Part shown: positions 53,816 to 63,811 of the stretch, piece after piece
Position numbering within the stretch: position 1 is the first letter of the stretch
How the letters are laid out: the number at the start of each line of letters is the position of its first letter
Assembly: GCF_937871615.1 (NCBI RefSeq)
Contig: NZ_CALMPA010000021.1
Location: 62,001-126,000 of the forward strand
Direction: 5' to 3'
Length of the DNA stretch: 64,000 nucleotides
From: an uncultured Sphingomonas sp.
Lineage (GTDB): Bacteria; Pseudomonadota; Alphaproteobacteria; Sphingomonadales; Sphingomonadaceae
Program-made: the position numbers and the translations under genes
The notes under the pieces: generated by a model
The model's database searches: none
Seen by the model: the letters and a program-made list of their open reading frames with translations, nothing else
What the model was told of the DNA's origin: nothing

Positions 53816-54772
53816 ATGGCGATGACTGACCTGTCCATACGGCACGAATTCGAACGCTGGGTGGAGGAGCGCCGCCCCCCGCTTCGCGAGCAGCCCGCGC
53901 TCGGCATCGCCGCGCTGATGACGATCGCCGCCTTTGTCGATCCGATCGCGCAGGTGCCGATTTTCGACGCCATCGCCGCCGCGATGGCCGGCAGCAGCGA
54001 TGACGAGGAGCGCGCGGCGAGCATCGCCACCGCGCTGCCATGGGTGACGCAAGGCAAGGCGCGGGTGGCGCTCCCCCCGGCCTTGTGGGACGCGTTCTGG
54101 ACGATCGTGGCCAAGCCGCCATCGCGTGACGAAGGCGAGCTTGATCTGACCACCGCCGTCGTCGCGCTGGGGCATCATTATGACACGCGGCTCATCGACG
54201 CGTGCGAGGCGGCATTGCTCGAATTCGCCAGCGTCCACGATCTCATCGCCCAGAGCGAGGTGCGGCTGAAGACCACCGATCTGGAAGGCCATGCGCGTGA
54301 CAGCCTGGCCAGCGATCTGCTGTCGATGCTCACCGAAAACGGCTATGATCTTGAGGTGATAGACGCCGATACGGTGGTGCTGCCCGGCGATTATCCCGCG
54401 CAGAACCGCACCAACCGCCGCATTCTCCAGTTGCACGATGTCTGGCATCTCGTCGCCGGATATGGCTTCACCGGGGCGGGCGAGGTTGCGATTTCCGGCT
54501 TCCAGCTCGCGCAATTCGGCCAGAATTATTCCGCACGCTTCCTCGCCACAGTCGCCACCAAGGCGGTGGTGCACACGCCGACGCTGGCGGAACTGCTGCT
54601 CAACGTGGCCTTCGACGGCTGGCGCCACGGGCGCGCCACGCAGGAGTTGATCGCGGTGCCGTGGCACAAGCGCATCGCCGATCCGATCAGCCGGATCCGC
54701 CGCGATCTCGGGATTCAGCCGATCGACAGCGATGCGGTGCGGACGATGGAAGCGTTGATGCAGATGGCGTGA
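53816..54772 (+). CDS. Coq4-like protein
   Basis: A 318-residue protein whose C-terminal half has the Coq4 metal motif HDxxH-x11-E: H207, D208, H211 and E223 (LHDVWHLVAGYGFTGAGE), followed by a helical segment rich in Ala/Gln. Coq4 binds a metal and acts in ubiquinone synthesis, with recent work giving it an oxidative decarboxylase role. This protein is longer than typical Coq4 (about 230 residues) by an N-terminal helical region, and it is not beside other coq genes. It lies next to an Lcp/MpaB-type oxygenase and two TetR genes, so a role in oxidising a lipid or polyprenyl compound is conceivable. ATG 53822 is an alternative start. Confidence 0.75.
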   Translation: MAMTDLSIRHEFERWVEERRPPLREQPALGIAALMTIAAFVDPIAQVPIFDAIAAAMAGSSDDEERAASIATALPWVTQGKARVALPPALWDAFWTIVAKPPSRDEGELDLTTAVVALGHHYDTRLIDACEAALLEFASVHDLIAQSEVRLKTTDLEGHARDSLASDLLSMLTENGYDLEVIDADTVVLPGDYPAQNRTNRRILQLHDVWHLVAGYGFTGAGEVAISGFQLAQFGQNYSARFLATVATKAVVHTPTLAELLLNVAFDGWRHGRATQELIAVPWHKRIADPISRIRRDLGIQPIDSDAVRTMEALMQMA

Positions 54773-54784
54773 CGGCGGGGCGCC

Positions 54785-56137
54785 TTACTCCGCCGGCACC
54801 GGCGTGTTCGCGGGCCGGTAATGCGCCGAATTGGTCGTGAATTCGGCGTGGCCGTAGCTGGCGAGTTGCGCCTTCAGCTTCCCGACCAACCGGCGGTCCG
54901 CGATCTCGCGCACGCCGGGGATATGCGCCGCCAGCGCATAAAGCCGCATCCGCGCATAAATGAACACGCCCGCGATCGCCGCCAGCGCCACGTCGCCGGC
55001 GGTGAGGTCCACGCCGATCGACGCCGCTTTCGCCTTGTCGCCGCCCATGAAGCTTTTGACGAAGAACAATTTTGCGAAGGCGCGTTCGAACACTTCATGG
55101 GTCCGCGCGCGCAGCGAGTCATCCGGTCGCAGGTCCGCCGCCATCGTCGCGCGCAGCAATACGCCGCACGTGTTGTCGTCGTAGCCGCTGCGCAGCGTGC
55201 CGCTGCGCGCGTTCATCAGATCGACGATCCCCTGCGGCGTATCCGCCAGCAATTCTTCAGGCAGCCCGAGCAGGAAACAGCGATAACGCGCCAGTTCGAC
55301 CATCGCGCGCTCCTTGCGCGTGAACTGATCGCGCCCCTGCTCGATCATCTTGTACGATAGCAGGAATACCGAGATCAGCCCGGCGGGCATCTGATCCACC
55401 TGAGGGATGGGCACGCCGTAAACGCCGAGATCCCAATCCCCCGGTCGCCGCAGCACGTTCGCGCGCACCATCGAATGCATCAGCCGCACCATTGCCGCCG
55501 ATTTGAAGCCGGGGCCATAGCGTTCGAGCGCGCCCGGCAGCAGCGAGGTGGTGAAGAAGGTCGCGGTATCCTTGACGCGCCTTGCCGCCGTCTCGCTCGA
55601 CAGCGTATTGGTGATCGCCATCGGCAGTGCGGCATATTTGTTCATGAAGGTGGCGATGAAGGCGCCGCGGATGATGAACGGGCCGAAATTGGCGGCGGAA
55701 TTGCGATCGTTCCGCGCACCTTCCTCAACCAGCTCCATATCGAGCCAATCGGGTATCCGCTCCATATCGGCGATGAAGTCGATCAATTCGCGCGGCGCAT
55801 CCTCCACACTGTGCACGCCATGATCGCAGGCGCGCGTCAGCATGTCGATCAACTTGCGGAAGCCGTATTCGCGCATCAACCCGGCATAGGCATCCGCCAC
55901 CGCGTCGCCCATCATCGTATAGGCGCGGATGAACTCCACCCGTTCGGCATCGGCCAGCAGCGCCTCGCGTGCCGGCGCGTATTTGCCCGAGAGCGCGGTC
56001 ACGTCACCCGCCGTCGCAGCGAAACGCTCGGGTAGGGCATGGAAGTCGATCTTGCCATAGATGGCCGGCGCACGATCGCGCTGCGCCTCCACCTTGCGCC
56101 AAAGCTCGTCGAGCGCCGCACGCGTCATCGGGATCAT
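54785..56137 (-). CDS. Lcp/MpaB-type haem oxygenase (DUF2236)
   Basis: A 450-residue protein of the oxygenase MpaB / latex-clearing protein family. The three conserved residues of LcpK30 (Arg164, Thr168, His198) align with R187, T191 and H221 here with identical spacing; H221, in MVRLMHSMVR, would be the axial haem ligand. VYGVPIPQVDQM follows, also typical. No signal peptide is visible, unlike secreted rubber oxygenases, so the substrate is probably intracellular, such as an isoprenoid or a quinone. The convergent Coq4-like gene ends 12 bases away. ATG 56128 after GAGG is an alternative start. Divergent from a TetR gene. Confidence 0.82.
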   Translation of the reverse strand: MIPMTRAALDELWRKVEAQRDRAPAIYGKIDFHALPERFAATAGDVTALSGKYAPAREALLADAERVEFIRAYTMMGDAVADAYAGLMREYGFRKLIDMLTRACDHGVHSVEDAPRELIDFIADMERIPDWLDMELVEEGARNDRNSAANFGPFIIRGAFIATFMNKYAALPMAITNTLSSETAARRVKDTATFFTTSLLPGALERYGPGFKSAAMVRLMHSMVRANVLRRPGDWDLGVYGVPIPQVDQMPAGLISVFLLSYKMIEQGRDQFTRKERAMVELARYRCFLLGLPEELLADTPQGIVDLMNARSGTLRSGYDDNTCGVLLRATMAADLRPDDSLRARTHEVFERAFAKLFFVKSFMGGDKAKAASIGVDLTAGDVALAAIAGVFIYARMRLYALAAHIPGVREIADRRLVGKLKAQLASYGHAEFTTNSAHYRPANTPVPAE

Positions 56138-56165
56138 CCTCTCTCGACCTGTTGTCCGCGATCAT

Positions 56166-56191
56166 ATATATCGCTTGATATATTTTCAAGC
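56166..56191. promoter_or_regulatory. Overlapping inverted repeats, candidate TetR operator
   Basis: ATATATC-GCTT-GATATAT (56166-56183) is a perfect inverted repeat, and GCTTGA (56173-56178) with TCAAGC (56186-56191) forms a second one overlapping it. They lie in the 65-base gap between the divergent oxygenase and tetR genes, 12 bases before the tetR start. The position and symmetry suit the repressor binding its own and the oxygenase promoter. Confidence 0.65.
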
Positions 56192-56202
56192 TGGACGAAC
56201 GA

Positions 56203-56913
56203 ATGCCCCGCGCCTCACCCCCCGTCGCCCCGCTCCGCGGCGCCGTCAGCGGCTATCGCAAGGGCGAGGAGACGCGCACGCGCATCCTCGATGTGGCGCT
56301 CGGCGCGTTCGGCGGCAGCGGCTTCGCGACGGTGACGACGCGGCAGATCGCGCGCGAAGCCGGGGTGAACCTGCCCGCGCTCACTTATTATTTCGGGAAC
56401 AAGCGCGGACTTTATCTTGCCTGCGCCCACGAAATCGTCGCCCGTTATCGCGAGGGGATGGGCGCGGTGGCGGAAACGTCTTTCGTGGCGCTGCACGGGC
56501 CGCTGGCGCCCGGCGACGCCCGCGCGCTACTCAAGCGCGTGTTCGCCGCGCTGGCGGATTTCCTGCTTTCCGCGCGGAGCACCCGCAATCATTCGCTTTT
56601 CGTCCAGCGCGAAATCGCCAGCCCCGGCCCGGCCTTTGAAATCCTCTACGCCGAATTGTGGCGACCGGGCATCGAACTCGCCACCGATCTGATCGTGCGC
56701 ACCACCGGCGGGCGGCTCTGCGAAACCGAGGCCCAGGTGCGCGCGGTGCTGATGATATCGAGCCTGACGGGGTTTCTCTCCGGCCTGCCGGTTATCGCGC
56801 GCACGGCGGGCAAGGGCGATTACGCGGCGCTCGTCCTCGCCGCGTTGGACGAGCAGATCGATTCGCTCGCGATGCCGGGCGACAACGGGCTGAAGCAGGG
56901 CGCGACCGGATAG
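56203..56913 (+). CDS. TetR-family transcriptional regulator (CerR-like)
   Basis: A 236-residue TetR regulator. The helix-turn-helix covers RTRILDVALGAFGGSGFATV and AREAGVNLPALTYYFGNKRGLYL (residues about 24-72); the C-terminal domain (LKRVFAALADFLLSARSTRNHSLFVQREI, about 107-136) is of the CerR/DUF1956 type, as in regulators of lipid and stress genes. It is divergent from the oxygenase gene. Ligand unknown. Confidence 0.9.
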   Translation: MPRASPPVAPLRGAVSGYRKGEETRTRILDVALGAFGGSGFATVTTRQIAREAGVNLPALTYYFGNKRGLYLACAHEIVARYREGMGAVAETSFVALHGPLAPGDARALLKRVFAALADFLLSARSTRNHSLFVQREIASPGPAFEILYAELWRPGIELATDLIVRTTGGRLCETEAQVRAVLMISSLTGFLSGLPVIARTAGKGDYAALVLAALDEQIDSLAMPGDNGLKQGATG

Positions 56914-56931
56914 CGATCACGCGCAGGCGCC

Positions 56932-56949
56932 GCCGATCCGTCGATCGGC
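56932..56949. terminator. Hairpin between convergent tetR and purC
   Basis: GCCGATC-CGTC-GATCGGC is a perfect seven-pair stem with a four-base loop, in the 43-base gap between the ends of two convergent genes. No T run follows on either side, so its role as terminator is likely only by position. Confidence 0.45.
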
Positions 56950-56956
56950 CCCAGGC

Positions 56957-57937
56957 TCACCCCGCCTGAAACATCGGCGCCAATCGCGCGCGGATTCGTT
57001 CGAGCACGGTCGCGCCGTCGAGATCGGGCACGAACGTGCGCCCGGTGATCGTCTCGAATGCCTCCACATAGGTCGCCGTAGTGCCGAGGATCAGGTCTTG
57101 CGGGATCGCGGGAATCGCATCCTTATATGGATCGCAGCGCGCGGCCACCCAGGAACGGATGAAATCCTTGTCGAAACTGTCGGGGCGCTCGCCCGCCTCG
57201 AAGCGCGCCTCATAGCTGGCCTGCCGCCAGTAACGGCTGCTGTCCGGCGTATGGATTTCATCCGCGAGCACGATCCTGCCGTCGCGATCGACGCCGAATT
57301 CATATTTGGTATCGGCAAGGATCAGGCCGCGCTCCTCGGCGAGCTTCTGGCCGCGCGCGAACAGCGCGAGCGCGGTTGCGCTCAGTTCGTCCCATTGCGC
57401 CGCGGTGAGCAGGCCGCGTTCGAGAATCTCCGCCGGGGTGAGCGGCTCGTCATGCCCGCCGTCGAATTCCTTGCTCGTCGGCGTGAGGACCGGCGCGGCC
57501 AGCCGCTGATGGTCACGCATACCGTCCGGCAGCGTCATGCCATACATCGTGCGCTGCCCGGCCTTGTAGCGTTTCAGGATCGAGGTGTCCGTCGTCCCCG
57601 CCAGATAGGCGCGGACCACGATCTCGACCGGCAGGATATCCAGCCGCCGGCACACCAGAACATTGGGATCGGGATAATCCAGCACATGATTGGCGCAGAT
57701 ATCCGCCGTTTCCTCAAACCAGAAGCGCGCCGTCTGTGTCAGGAGTTGCCCCTTGAACGGCACGACGCACAGAATCCGATCGAACGCGCTCAGCCGGTCG
57801 GAGGCGATGATGATGCGCCGGCCATCGGGCAGATCGTAATTGTCGCGGACCTTGCCGCGATAATGGCTGGGCAGTTCCGGAATGGTCGCATCGTCCAGCG
57901 TCCGTGAGGCGAAGGCGGAATAGTCACGAACGGGCAT
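56957..57937 (-). CDS. purC: Phosphoribosylaminoimidazole-succinocarboxamide synthase
   Basis: A 326-residue SAICAR synthetase for step seven of purine synthesis, joining CAIR and aspartate with ATP. The sequence has [12 protein letters not shown] (ATP-binding), [42 protein letters not shown] and [11 protein letters not shown]. The length is that of the longer alphaproteobacterial/eukaryotic type, not the 237-residue E. coli form. The start is ATG 57937 with GAGGAA seven bases upstream. It is the last gene of the minus-strand run after the hydrolase, with 94 bases between, probably transcribed separately. Confidence 0.96.
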   Translation of the reverse strand: MPVRDYSAFASRTLDDATIPELPSHYRGKVRDNYDLPDGRRIIIASDRLSAFDRILCVVPFKGQLLTQTARFWFEETADICANHVLDYPDPNVLVCRRLDILPVEIVVRAYLAGTTDTSILKRYKAGQRTMYGMTLPDGMRDHQRLAAPVLTPTSKEFDGGHDEPLTPAEILERGLLTAAQWDELSATALALFARGQKLAEERGLILADTKYEFGVDRDGRIVLADEIHTPDSSRYWRQASYEARFEAGERPDSFDKDFIRSWVAARCDPYKDAIPAIPQDLILGTTATYVEAFETITGRTFVPDLDGATVLERIRARLAPMFQAG

Positions 57938-58031
57938 GTGCACTTCCTCAGATCGGGCGATTGAGCGCCTCGTAGCGCGCGCGCCGCCGCCTGTCAGGGG
58001 CGAATTCCGGCTTTGCCCGCCCAGCGCGCCA

Positions 58032-58994
58032 CTAAAGACGCGCCAGCCAGTCGAGCAGCAGGTGATTGACCTCCTCGGGTCGCTCCTGCTGGGTCCAGTG
58101 CCCGCAGCCCGCCAGCACATGCCCTTCGAGCCGGGGGACGAGCGGGCGCATCAGCGCGACCGGATCGGCCACCGCGCCGAACAGCGTCGTCGCTGGATCC
58201 TTGCCGCCGCCGATGAACAGCGCGGGCTGCTCGATCCGCCGGTCCCGGTAACGCTGCAGCCACGCGAAATCGCGCTCGTGATTGCGATAGCGGTTGATCG
58301 GCCCGCGAAACCCCGACGCCTCGAACGCGGCGACATAATAATCGAGATCATCGGGCGTCAGCCAGGCCGGGAAGCGATCGGGATCGACCATCCCCTCAAG
58401 CAGGGTCGCCCCGGCGGCCTTCTCCGGCCAGGTGCCGGGCGGCGCATCACCGGAGATGGCGTAATAGAATTTGCGCAGGAAATCGCGCACGTCGCGCTCC
58501 GCCTCGGCCTCCGGCGGCCCCTCCGCCTGAAACCATTCCTGATAGAAGAAGCGCCCTTTCGCGGTGAAGGCGGCGCGGAACACATCGGTGAACGGGCGGG
58601 TCGGCACGCCGGCATAGGGCACCGACAGCGCCGTGACCGCGCGGAAGCGATCGGGATGCGCGAGCGCGCTGTTCCACACCATCGGCGCGCCCCAGTCATG
58701 CCCGACGAGGATCGCCGGCGCGTCCGGCTGCAGCGCGCGCGCCACCGCGACGATATCCGCCACCATATGCTCCATCGCATAGGCCTCGACCGCATCCGGC
58801 CTGTCCGAGCCGCCATAGCCGCGCACGTCAATCGCCGCCGCCGTGAACCCCGCGCGCGCCACCGGCCCGATCTGATGCCGCCACGAATACCAGCTTTCCG
58901 GGAAGCCATGGACCATCAGCACCAATGGCCCCTGCCCCTCCACGGCCACGCGCAACCGCAACTCGCCCGTGTCGATCATGCGAAAATCGGTCAT
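58032..58994 (-). CDS. Alpha/beta hydrolase, epoxide-hydrolase-like
   Basis: A 320-residue soluble hydrolase. [13 protein letters not shown] (oxyanion HGxP, residue 29 on), the nucleophile elbow GHDWGA with Asp 100, a later acid near GGGKDPATT and His 299 in [10 protein letters not shown] form the catalytic set. An Asp nucleophile and the Tyr-rich cap ([19 protein letters not shown]) point to epoxide hydrolase or haloacid/haloalkane relatives; the HGFPESW and GHDWG pattern suits epoxide hydrolase best. It lies 130 bases after the ctaD stop, beyond its terminator, so is not part of the oxidase operon. Substrate unknown. Confidence 0.88.
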   Translation of the reverse strand: MTDFRMIDTGELRLRVAVEGQGPLVLMVHGFPESWYSWRHQIGPVARAGFTAAAIDVRGYGGSDRPDAVEAYAMEHMVADIVAVARALQPDAPAILVGHDWGAPMVWNSALAHPDRFRAVTALSVPYAGVPTRPFTDVFRAAFTAKGRFFYQEWFQAEGPPEAEAERDVRDFLRKFYYAISGDAPPGTWPEKAAGATLLEGMVDPDRFPAWLTPDDLDYYVAAFEASGFRGPINRYRNHERDFAWLQRYRDRRIEQPALFIGGGKDPATTLFGAVADPVALMRPLVPRLEGHVLAGCGHWTQQERPEEVNHLLLDWLARL

Positions 58995-59071
58995 GGCGCG
59001 CTCCCTTCAGTCGGCAAGGCGCCGATCTTGCCACAACGCAGCGCGCTGCCAAGCCCCACGCCTCCAACAGC

Positions 59072-59100
59072 AAAACGCCCCGCGGTTTCCCGCGAGGCGC
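59072..59100 (-). terminator. Rho-independent terminator of ctaC-ctaD
   Basis: On the minus strand a ten-base stem with nine pairs (CGCCTCGCGG with CCGCGGGGCG) and a GAAA loop is followed by TTTTGCTGTTG. It begins about 25 bases after the ctaD stop codon. Confidence 0.88.
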
Positions 59101-59124
59101 TTTCCTTGCCCATCGGGCGCGCGA

Positions 59125-60804
59125 TCAATGATGCTGATCGTCGTCGATGATCGGCAGCGTCTCGAACTGGTGATACGGCGGCGGGGAAGACAGCGTCCAC
59201 TCCAGCGTCGTCGCGCCTTCGCCCCACGGATTGTCGCCCGCCTTCCGGCCCGCGATCAGCGAGATGATGACGTTGACGAAGAAGATCGCCATGCCCGCGG
59301 CCATAATCATATAGCCGACCGTGGCGATCGTGTTCCAGTGCGCGAAGCCATCCGGGTAATCGGGATAGCGGCGCGGCATACCCTGAAGCCCGAGGAAGTG
59401 CATCGGGAAGAACATGATGTTCACGCCCGCGAAGAACACCCAGAAATGCAGGTGGCCGAGGAACTCGTTGAGCATCTTCCCCGACATCTTCGGGAACCAG
59501 TAATAGAAGCCGGCGAACAGCGAGAACACCGCGCCAAGGCTCAGCACGTAGTGGAAGTGCGCCACCACGTAATAAGTGTCCTGCATGTAATCGTCGACGC
59601 CGCCGTTGGCGAGCACCACGCCGGTCACGCCGCCGACGGTGAACATGAAGATGAAGCCGATCGCCCACACCATCGGGGTGCGGAAAGTGAGGCTGCCGCC
59701 CCACATCGTGGCGATCCACGAGAAGATCTTGATGCCGGTCGGCACCGCGATCACCATCGTGGCGGCGGTGAAATACATCTTGGTGTTCACGGAAAGGCCG
59801 GTGGTGAACATGTGGTGCGCCCACACGACGAACCCGACCACGCCGATCGCGACCATGGCATAGGCCATGCCGAGATAGCCGAACACCGGCTTGCGGCTGA
59901 AGGTGGAGATGATCTGGCTGACGATGCCGAAGCCCGGCAGGATCATGATATACACTTCGGGGTGTCCGAAGAACCAGAACAGATGCTGGTACAGGATCGG
60001 ATCGCCGCCACCGGCCGGATCGAAGAAGGTGGTGCCGAAGTTACGATCGGTCAGCAGCATCGTGATCGCGGCGGCGAGCACCGGGAGCGCGAGCAGCAGC
60101 AGGAACGCGGTGACCAGCACCGACCATACGAACAGCGGCATCTTGTGCAGGGTCATGCCCGGCGCGCGCATGTTGAAGATGGTGGTGATGAAGTTGATCG
60201 CGCCCAGGATCGACGACGCGCCCGCGAGATGGAGCGAGAGGATCGCCATGTCGGTCGACGGCCCCGGTTCCCCATAAGTGGAAAGCGGCGCGTAGAGCGT
60301 CCAGCCATTGCCCGCGCCGCCGAAGAACGGGGAGGCGAGCAGCAGCGTGAACGCCGGGATCAGCAGCCAGAACGAGATGTTGTTCATGCGCGGGAACGCC
60401 ATGTCCGGCGCGCCGATCATCAGCGGCACGAACCAGTTGCCGAACGCGCCGACCATGGCCGGCATCACCATGAAGAACACCATGATAAGGCCGTGCGCGG
60501 TGACCATCACGTTCCACAGGTGGAGCGATTCGTCGAGGCTCGCCTCGCCGCCATGCAGCAAGCTCGCCCAGCCCTGAAGATACTGGATGCCCGGATGCAT
60601 CAGTTCCGCGCGCATCAGGCCGGAGATCGCGCCGCCGATGATGCCGGCGCAGATCGCGAAGATCAGATAGAGAGTGCCGATGTCCTTGTGGTTCGTCGAC
60701 ATGAACCAGCGGGCGAAAAAGCCCGGCTTGTGATCGGCATCATGATGGTGATCGTGCGCGTGATGCGCCTCGAACGCCGAAGGTTGAATCGCGGTATCGG
60801 TCAT
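59125..60804 (-). CDS. ctaD: Cytochrome c oxidase subunit I (aa3 type)
   Basis: A 559-residue haem-copper oxidase subunit I with twelve helices. The Cu-B/haem motif [17 protein letters not shown] has His and the cross-linked Tyr with the Glu of the D/K pathway region, and [14 protein letters not shown] carries the haem ligands; [13 protein letters not shown] is the N-terminal helix. It transfers electrons from cytochrome c to oxygen and pumps protons. The N-terminus before the first helix is His-rich ([12 protein letters not shown]). I set the start at ATG 60804; a longer frame to 60906 lies in ctaC. It follows ctaC by four bases. cyoE, ctaG and ctaE, usually next, are not here. Confidence 0.97.
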   Translation of the reverse strand: MTDTAIQPSAFEAHHAHDHHHDADHKPGFFARWFMSTNHKDIGTLYLIFAICAGIIGGAISGLMRAELMHPGIQYLQGWASLLHGGEASLDESLHLWNVMVTAHGLIMVFFMVMPAMVGAFGNWFVPLMIGAPDMAFPRMNNISFWLLIPAFTLLLASPFFGGAGNGWTLYAPLSTYGEPGPSTDMAILSLHLAGASSILGAINFITTIFNMRAPGMTLHKMPLFVWSVLVTAFLLLLALPVLAAAITMLLTDRNFGTTFFDPAGGGDPILYQHLFWFFGHPEVYIMILPGFGIVSQIISTFSRKPVFGYLGMAYAMVAIGVVGFVVWAHHMFTTGLSVNTKMYFTAATMVIAVPTGIKIFSWIATMWGGSLTFRTPMVWAIGFIFMFTVGGVTGVVLANGGVDDYMQDTYYVVAHFHYVLSLGAVFSLFAGFYYWFPKMSGKMLNEFLGHLHFWVFFAGVNIMFFPMHFLGLQGMPRRYPDYPDGFAHWNTIATVGYMIMAAGMAIFFVNVIISLIAGRKAGDNPWGEGATTLEWTLSSPPPYHQFETLPIIDDDQHH

Positions 60805-60808
60805 GTTT

Positions 60809-61909
60809 TCAGCGTCCCGTCGCGCCGGCGGCGGTCGCGTTCGCGGTCGCTGCCTCGGCGGTGGTGGTGGGGGCAGCGGCGTTCGCGGCTGGCGCGACGG
60901 CGGCATCGGCCGGCGCGGCGGCGGGTGCCGCTGCCTCGGCCGGCTTCGCGGCGCCCGGCATCGAGCCGCCCTTGGCCTTCACCCATGCGGCGAACTCGGC
61001 GGGCGACACCGCCTCGACCGCGATCGGCATGAAGGCGTGGCGCGCGCCGCACAATTCCGAACATTGCCCGAAATAGAGCCCCGGCTTGTCGATCGTGAAG
61101 CTCGTCTCGTTCAAACGACCCGGCACCGCATCGAGCTTGATCCAGAAAGCGGGCACCGCCCAGCTATGGATCACGTCGTTCGCGGTGGTGATGAGGCGGA
61201 TCGGCACGCCGACCGGCAGCACGATGCGATTATCGGTGGCGAGCAGGCGCGGGCCGTCCGCATCGGTGCGATAACGCTCGCCCGCGCCGACCTGATCCTT
61301 TTCCTTCAGCATGTTGGCGGTGATCTCGATCCCGCCATTGTCCGGATATTGATAGGTCCAATACCATTGGTTGCCGATCGCCTTCAGCGTGATCGCATTG
61401 GCGGGCGCCGGCTTGTACTGCGCGGAAAGCAGCCCGATCGACGGCACGGCGACCGCCACCAGGATCAGCACCGGCAGCAGCGTCCAGATGATTTCGATCG
61501 TGGTGTTGTGGCTGGTCTTCGACGGCACCGGGTTCTTCGCGCGGCGATAGCGGATGCCGACCCAGATCAGCAGCGCGAGCACCAGCAGGCAGATCGCGGA
61601 GATCAGCGGCATCAGGATGTAATTGTGAAAATCATGCGCGCGCTGGCCAACCTTCGTCACCTGCGGCTGAAGGTGCATCAGCCCGTCGGTCGGCTGGCCG
61701 ATCAACGGCTTGACCGTCATCGCCGGCGCGCCATCCATCGCCAGTTCCGGCGAGGCCGGCGTCGTCGCGACGGCTGGTGTTGCGGTGGTCGGCGCCGCCG
61801 CGGTGGCGGCTGGTGCCTCGTTTTGCGCGGGTGCCTGCGCGACGGCGGGCGCTAGCCCCGCCAGCGCGAGGCTGGCCGCGAGAGCCAATCCTTTGAACGC
61901 GATTCTCAT
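60809..61909 (-). CDS. ctaC: Cytochrome c oxidase subunit II (Cu-A)
   Basis: A 366-residue subunit II. A signal peptide ([20 protein letters not shown]) ends about AVAQ; a low-complexity Ala/Thr/Pro spacer follows (about 27-60). Two membrane helices (about 95-120, 140-160) lead to the cupredoxin domain with the Cu-A site [12 protein letters not shown] (Cys, Glu, Cys, His, Met ligands). The C-terminus carries a long Ala-rich tail ([16 protein letters not shown]). It accepts electrons from cytochrome c. Start ATG 61909. It is the first gene of the operon; its promoter lies in the gap shared with pyrE. Confidence 0.95.
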   Translation of the reverse strand: MRIAFKGLALAASLALAGLAPAVAQAPAQNEAPAATAAAPTTATPAVATTPASPELAMDGAPAMTVKPLIGQPTDGLMHLQPQVTKVGQRAHDFHNYILMPLISAICLLVLALLIWVGIRYRRAKNPVPSKTSHNTTIEIIWTLLPVLILVAVAVPSIGLLSAQYKPAPANAITLKAIGNQWYWTYQYPDNGGIEITANMLKEKDQVGAGERYRTDADGPRLLATDNRIVLPVGVPIRLITTANDVIHSWAVPAFWIKLDAVPGRLNETSFTIDKPGLYFGQCSELCGARHAFMPIAVEAVSPAEFAAWVKAKGGSMPGAAKPAEAAAPAAAPADAAVAPAANAAAPTTTAEAATANATAAGATGR

Positions 61910-62096
61910 CGTCTTGTTGTCACCCCTGCCTGTCCCGGCCCCCCGCCTGCGCGGCGCAGATTCCGTCCATTCGGCCTGCGCTATACGCAAGCCCCCCCCA
62001 TGCCTCAAGCGCCTAAGGGCATTTTTGGGCAACGGCGTTGCGCGCGCCCTTCGCCGACCGTATCTGCAAGGCGCAGCGAAACGCGAAAGGATATCC
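61910..62096. promoter_or_regulatory. Divergent ctaC / pyrE control region
   Basis: A 187-base gap holding the promoters of the oxidase operon and the pyrE-pdxJ-acpS-lepB operon. No convincing -35/-10 pair, operator or leader hairpin could be picked by eye; a run of seven C and a TTTTT patch near 62023-62027 are the only irregular features. Confidence 0.3.
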
Positions 62097-62681
62097 ATGA
62101 ACGACGACGAAGTGCTGGCCGAGTTTCGCGCGGCGCACGCGCTGCTCGAAGGGCATTTCATCCTTTCATCGGGGCTGCGCAGTTCACGTTATCTGCAATG
62201 CGCGCGCGTGCTGATGGATCCGCGGCGCGGCGCGCGGCTGGCGGAGGCGCTCGCCGCGCGCATCCCCGCGGAGTTCCGCGCGCGGATCAGCGCGGTCGTC
62301 TCGCCGGCGATGGGCGGGGTGATCGCGGGCCATGAAATGGCGCGCGCGCTCGGCGTGGAGGCGATGTTCGTCGAGCGCCCGGAAGGCACGTTCGAGTTGC
62401 GGCGCGGCTTCCGCCTGTCACCGGGGCAAGAGGTGCTGATGATGGAGGATGTCGTCACCACCGGGCTTTCCAGCCGCGAGGCGATAAAGGCGATCGAGGC
62501 GGCGGGCGGCAGGGTGATCGCGGGCGCGGCGCTGGTCGATCGTTCGAACGGCGTGGCCGATCTCGGCGTCCCCTTCTTTCCGCTGATCCGGCTCGACGTG
62601 CCGACCTATGCGGCGGACGCCTTGCCGCCCGAACTGGCCGCGATTCCCGCGATCAAGCCGGGCAGCAGGGCGGCGGCGTGA
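62097..62681 (+). CDS. pyrE: Orotate phosphoribosyltransferase
   Basis: A 194-residue transferase that joins orotate and PRPP in pyrimidine synthesis. The PRPP-binding loop [14 protein letters not shown] (about 117-130) and [16 protein letters not shown] (orotate site) are typical. The start ATG 62097 has GAAAGGA upstream; a frame reaching back to 61710 lies inside ctaC. The stop overlaps the pdxJ start as GTGA. Confidence 0.95.
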   Translation: MNDDEVLAEFRAAHALLEGHFILSSGLRSSRYLQCARVLMDPRRGARLAEALAARIPAEFRARISAVVSPAMGGVIAGHEMARALGVEAMFVERPEGTFELRRGFRLSPGQEVLMMEDVVTTGLSSREAIKAIEAAGGRVIAGAALVDRSNGVADLGVPFFPLIRLDVPTYAADALPPELAAIPAIKPGSRAAA

Positions 62682-63406
62682 GCGACGCGCTGCGCCTGGG
62701 CGTAAACATCGACCATGTCGCGACCGTGCGCAACGCGCGCGGCGGCGCGACGCCCGATCCGGTGCGCGCCGCGCTGATGGCGGCGGCGGCGGGCGCGAAC
62801 GGCATCACCGCGCATCTGCGCGAGGATCGCCGCCACATCACCGACGCGGATATCGCGCGGCTCTCCGCCGAACTGTCCATCCCGCTCAACCTCGAAATGG
62901 CGGCGACCGACGAGATGCTGGCGATCGCGCTCCGCCATCGCCCCCACGCCGCCTGCATCGTCCCCGAAAAGCGCGAAGAGCGGACGACCGAGGGCGGACT
63001 CGACGCAGCGAGGCACCATAATCACCTCGCGCCGATGGTCAGCGCGCTCGGCGCCGCGAACATCCGCGTCTCCCTGTTCATCGAGCCGGACCCGCGCCAG
63101 ATCGAGGCGGCGCTGCGGCTCGGCGCGCCGGTGGTGGAGCTGCACACCGGGCGCTACGCCGAGCTGACCGGCGAGGCGCGCGCGATCGAACTGCGCCGGC
63201 TCGCCGACGCGGCGGCGCTCGCGGCGAAGAACGGCATCGAGGTCCATGCCGGGCACGGCCTCACCTATGATAATGTCGTGCCCGTGGCCGCGATCCCGCA
63301 GGTCCGCGAACTCAACATCGGCCATTTCCTGATCGGCGAGGCGATCTTCGTCGGTCTGGAAGCGTCGGTGCAGCGAATGCGCGAGTTGATGGACGCGGCG
63401 CGATGA
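62678..63406 (+). CDS. pdxJ: Pyridoxine 5'-phosphate synthase
   Basis: A 242-residue TIM-barrel enzyme that condenses 1-deoxyxylulose-5-phosphate with 3-amino-1-hydroxyacetone phosphate to form pyridoxine phosphate. [17 protein letters not shown] (residues 6-22), [32 protein letters not shown] and [11 protein letters not shown] are all family hallmarks. Start GTG 62678 overlaps the pyrE stop; the stop overlaps the acpS start as ATGA. Confidence 0.96.
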   Translation: MSDALRLGVNIDHVATVRNARGGATPDPVRAALMAAAAGANGITAHLREDRRHITDADIARLSAELSIPLNLEMAATDEMLAIALRHRPHAACIVPEKREERTTEGGLDAARHHNHLAPMVSALGAANIRVSLFIEPDPRQIEAALRLGAPVVELHTGRYAELTGEARAIELRRLADAAALAAKNGIEVHAGHGLTYDNVVPVAAIPQVRELNIGHFLIGEAIFVGLEASVQRMRELMDAAR

Positions 63407-63807
63407 TCGTCGGCCTCGGCTCCGATCTGTGCAATATCGAGCGCATCCAGGCATCGCTCGATCGCTTCGGCGAGCGATTCGAGCAACGCGTGTTCACCGA
63501 GATCGAGCGCGCCAAGGCCGCGAAGCGCCCGTTCACCCGCGCGGGCACCTACGCCAAGCGATTCGCCGCGAAGGAGGCTTTCTCCAAGGCGGTGGGAACC
63601 GGATTCAGGCGCGGCGTGTTCATGCGCGACATCGGGGTCGTCAATGCAGCCTCGGGCGCGCCGACGCTGGCCCTTGAAGGCGGGGCGAAGGCAAGGCTTG
63701 ACGCAATGATTCCCGAAGGCCACGTCGCGCGCATCCATCTGACGCTTACCGACGATCACCCCTGGGCACAGGCGTTCGTGATTATCGAAGCAATCGTGCA
63801 AGAGTAA
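63403..63807 (+). CDS. acpS: Holo-[acyl-carrier-protein] synthase
   Basis: A 134-residue AcpS-type phosphopantetheinyl transferase that activates the fatty-acid carrier protein. [14 protein letters not shown] (metal-binding Asp) and [17 protein letters not shown] are the two family motifs. It is distinct from the Sfp-type enzyme at 28717. It overlaps pdxJ by four bases and is four bases from lepB. Confidence 0.96.
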   Translation: MIVGLGSDLCNIERIQASLDRFGERFEQRVFTEIERAKAAKRPFTRAGTYAKRFAAKEAFSKAVGTGFRRGVFMRDIGVVNAASGAPTLALEGGAKARLDAMIPEGHVARIHLTLTDDHPWAQAFVIIEAIVQE

Positions 63808-63811
63808 GAAT

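Noticed and set aside
58969-61032. Long plus-strand frame opposite ctaD
   Set aside because: His/Asp/Arg-rich artefact of the antisense strand; ctaD is unambiguous.
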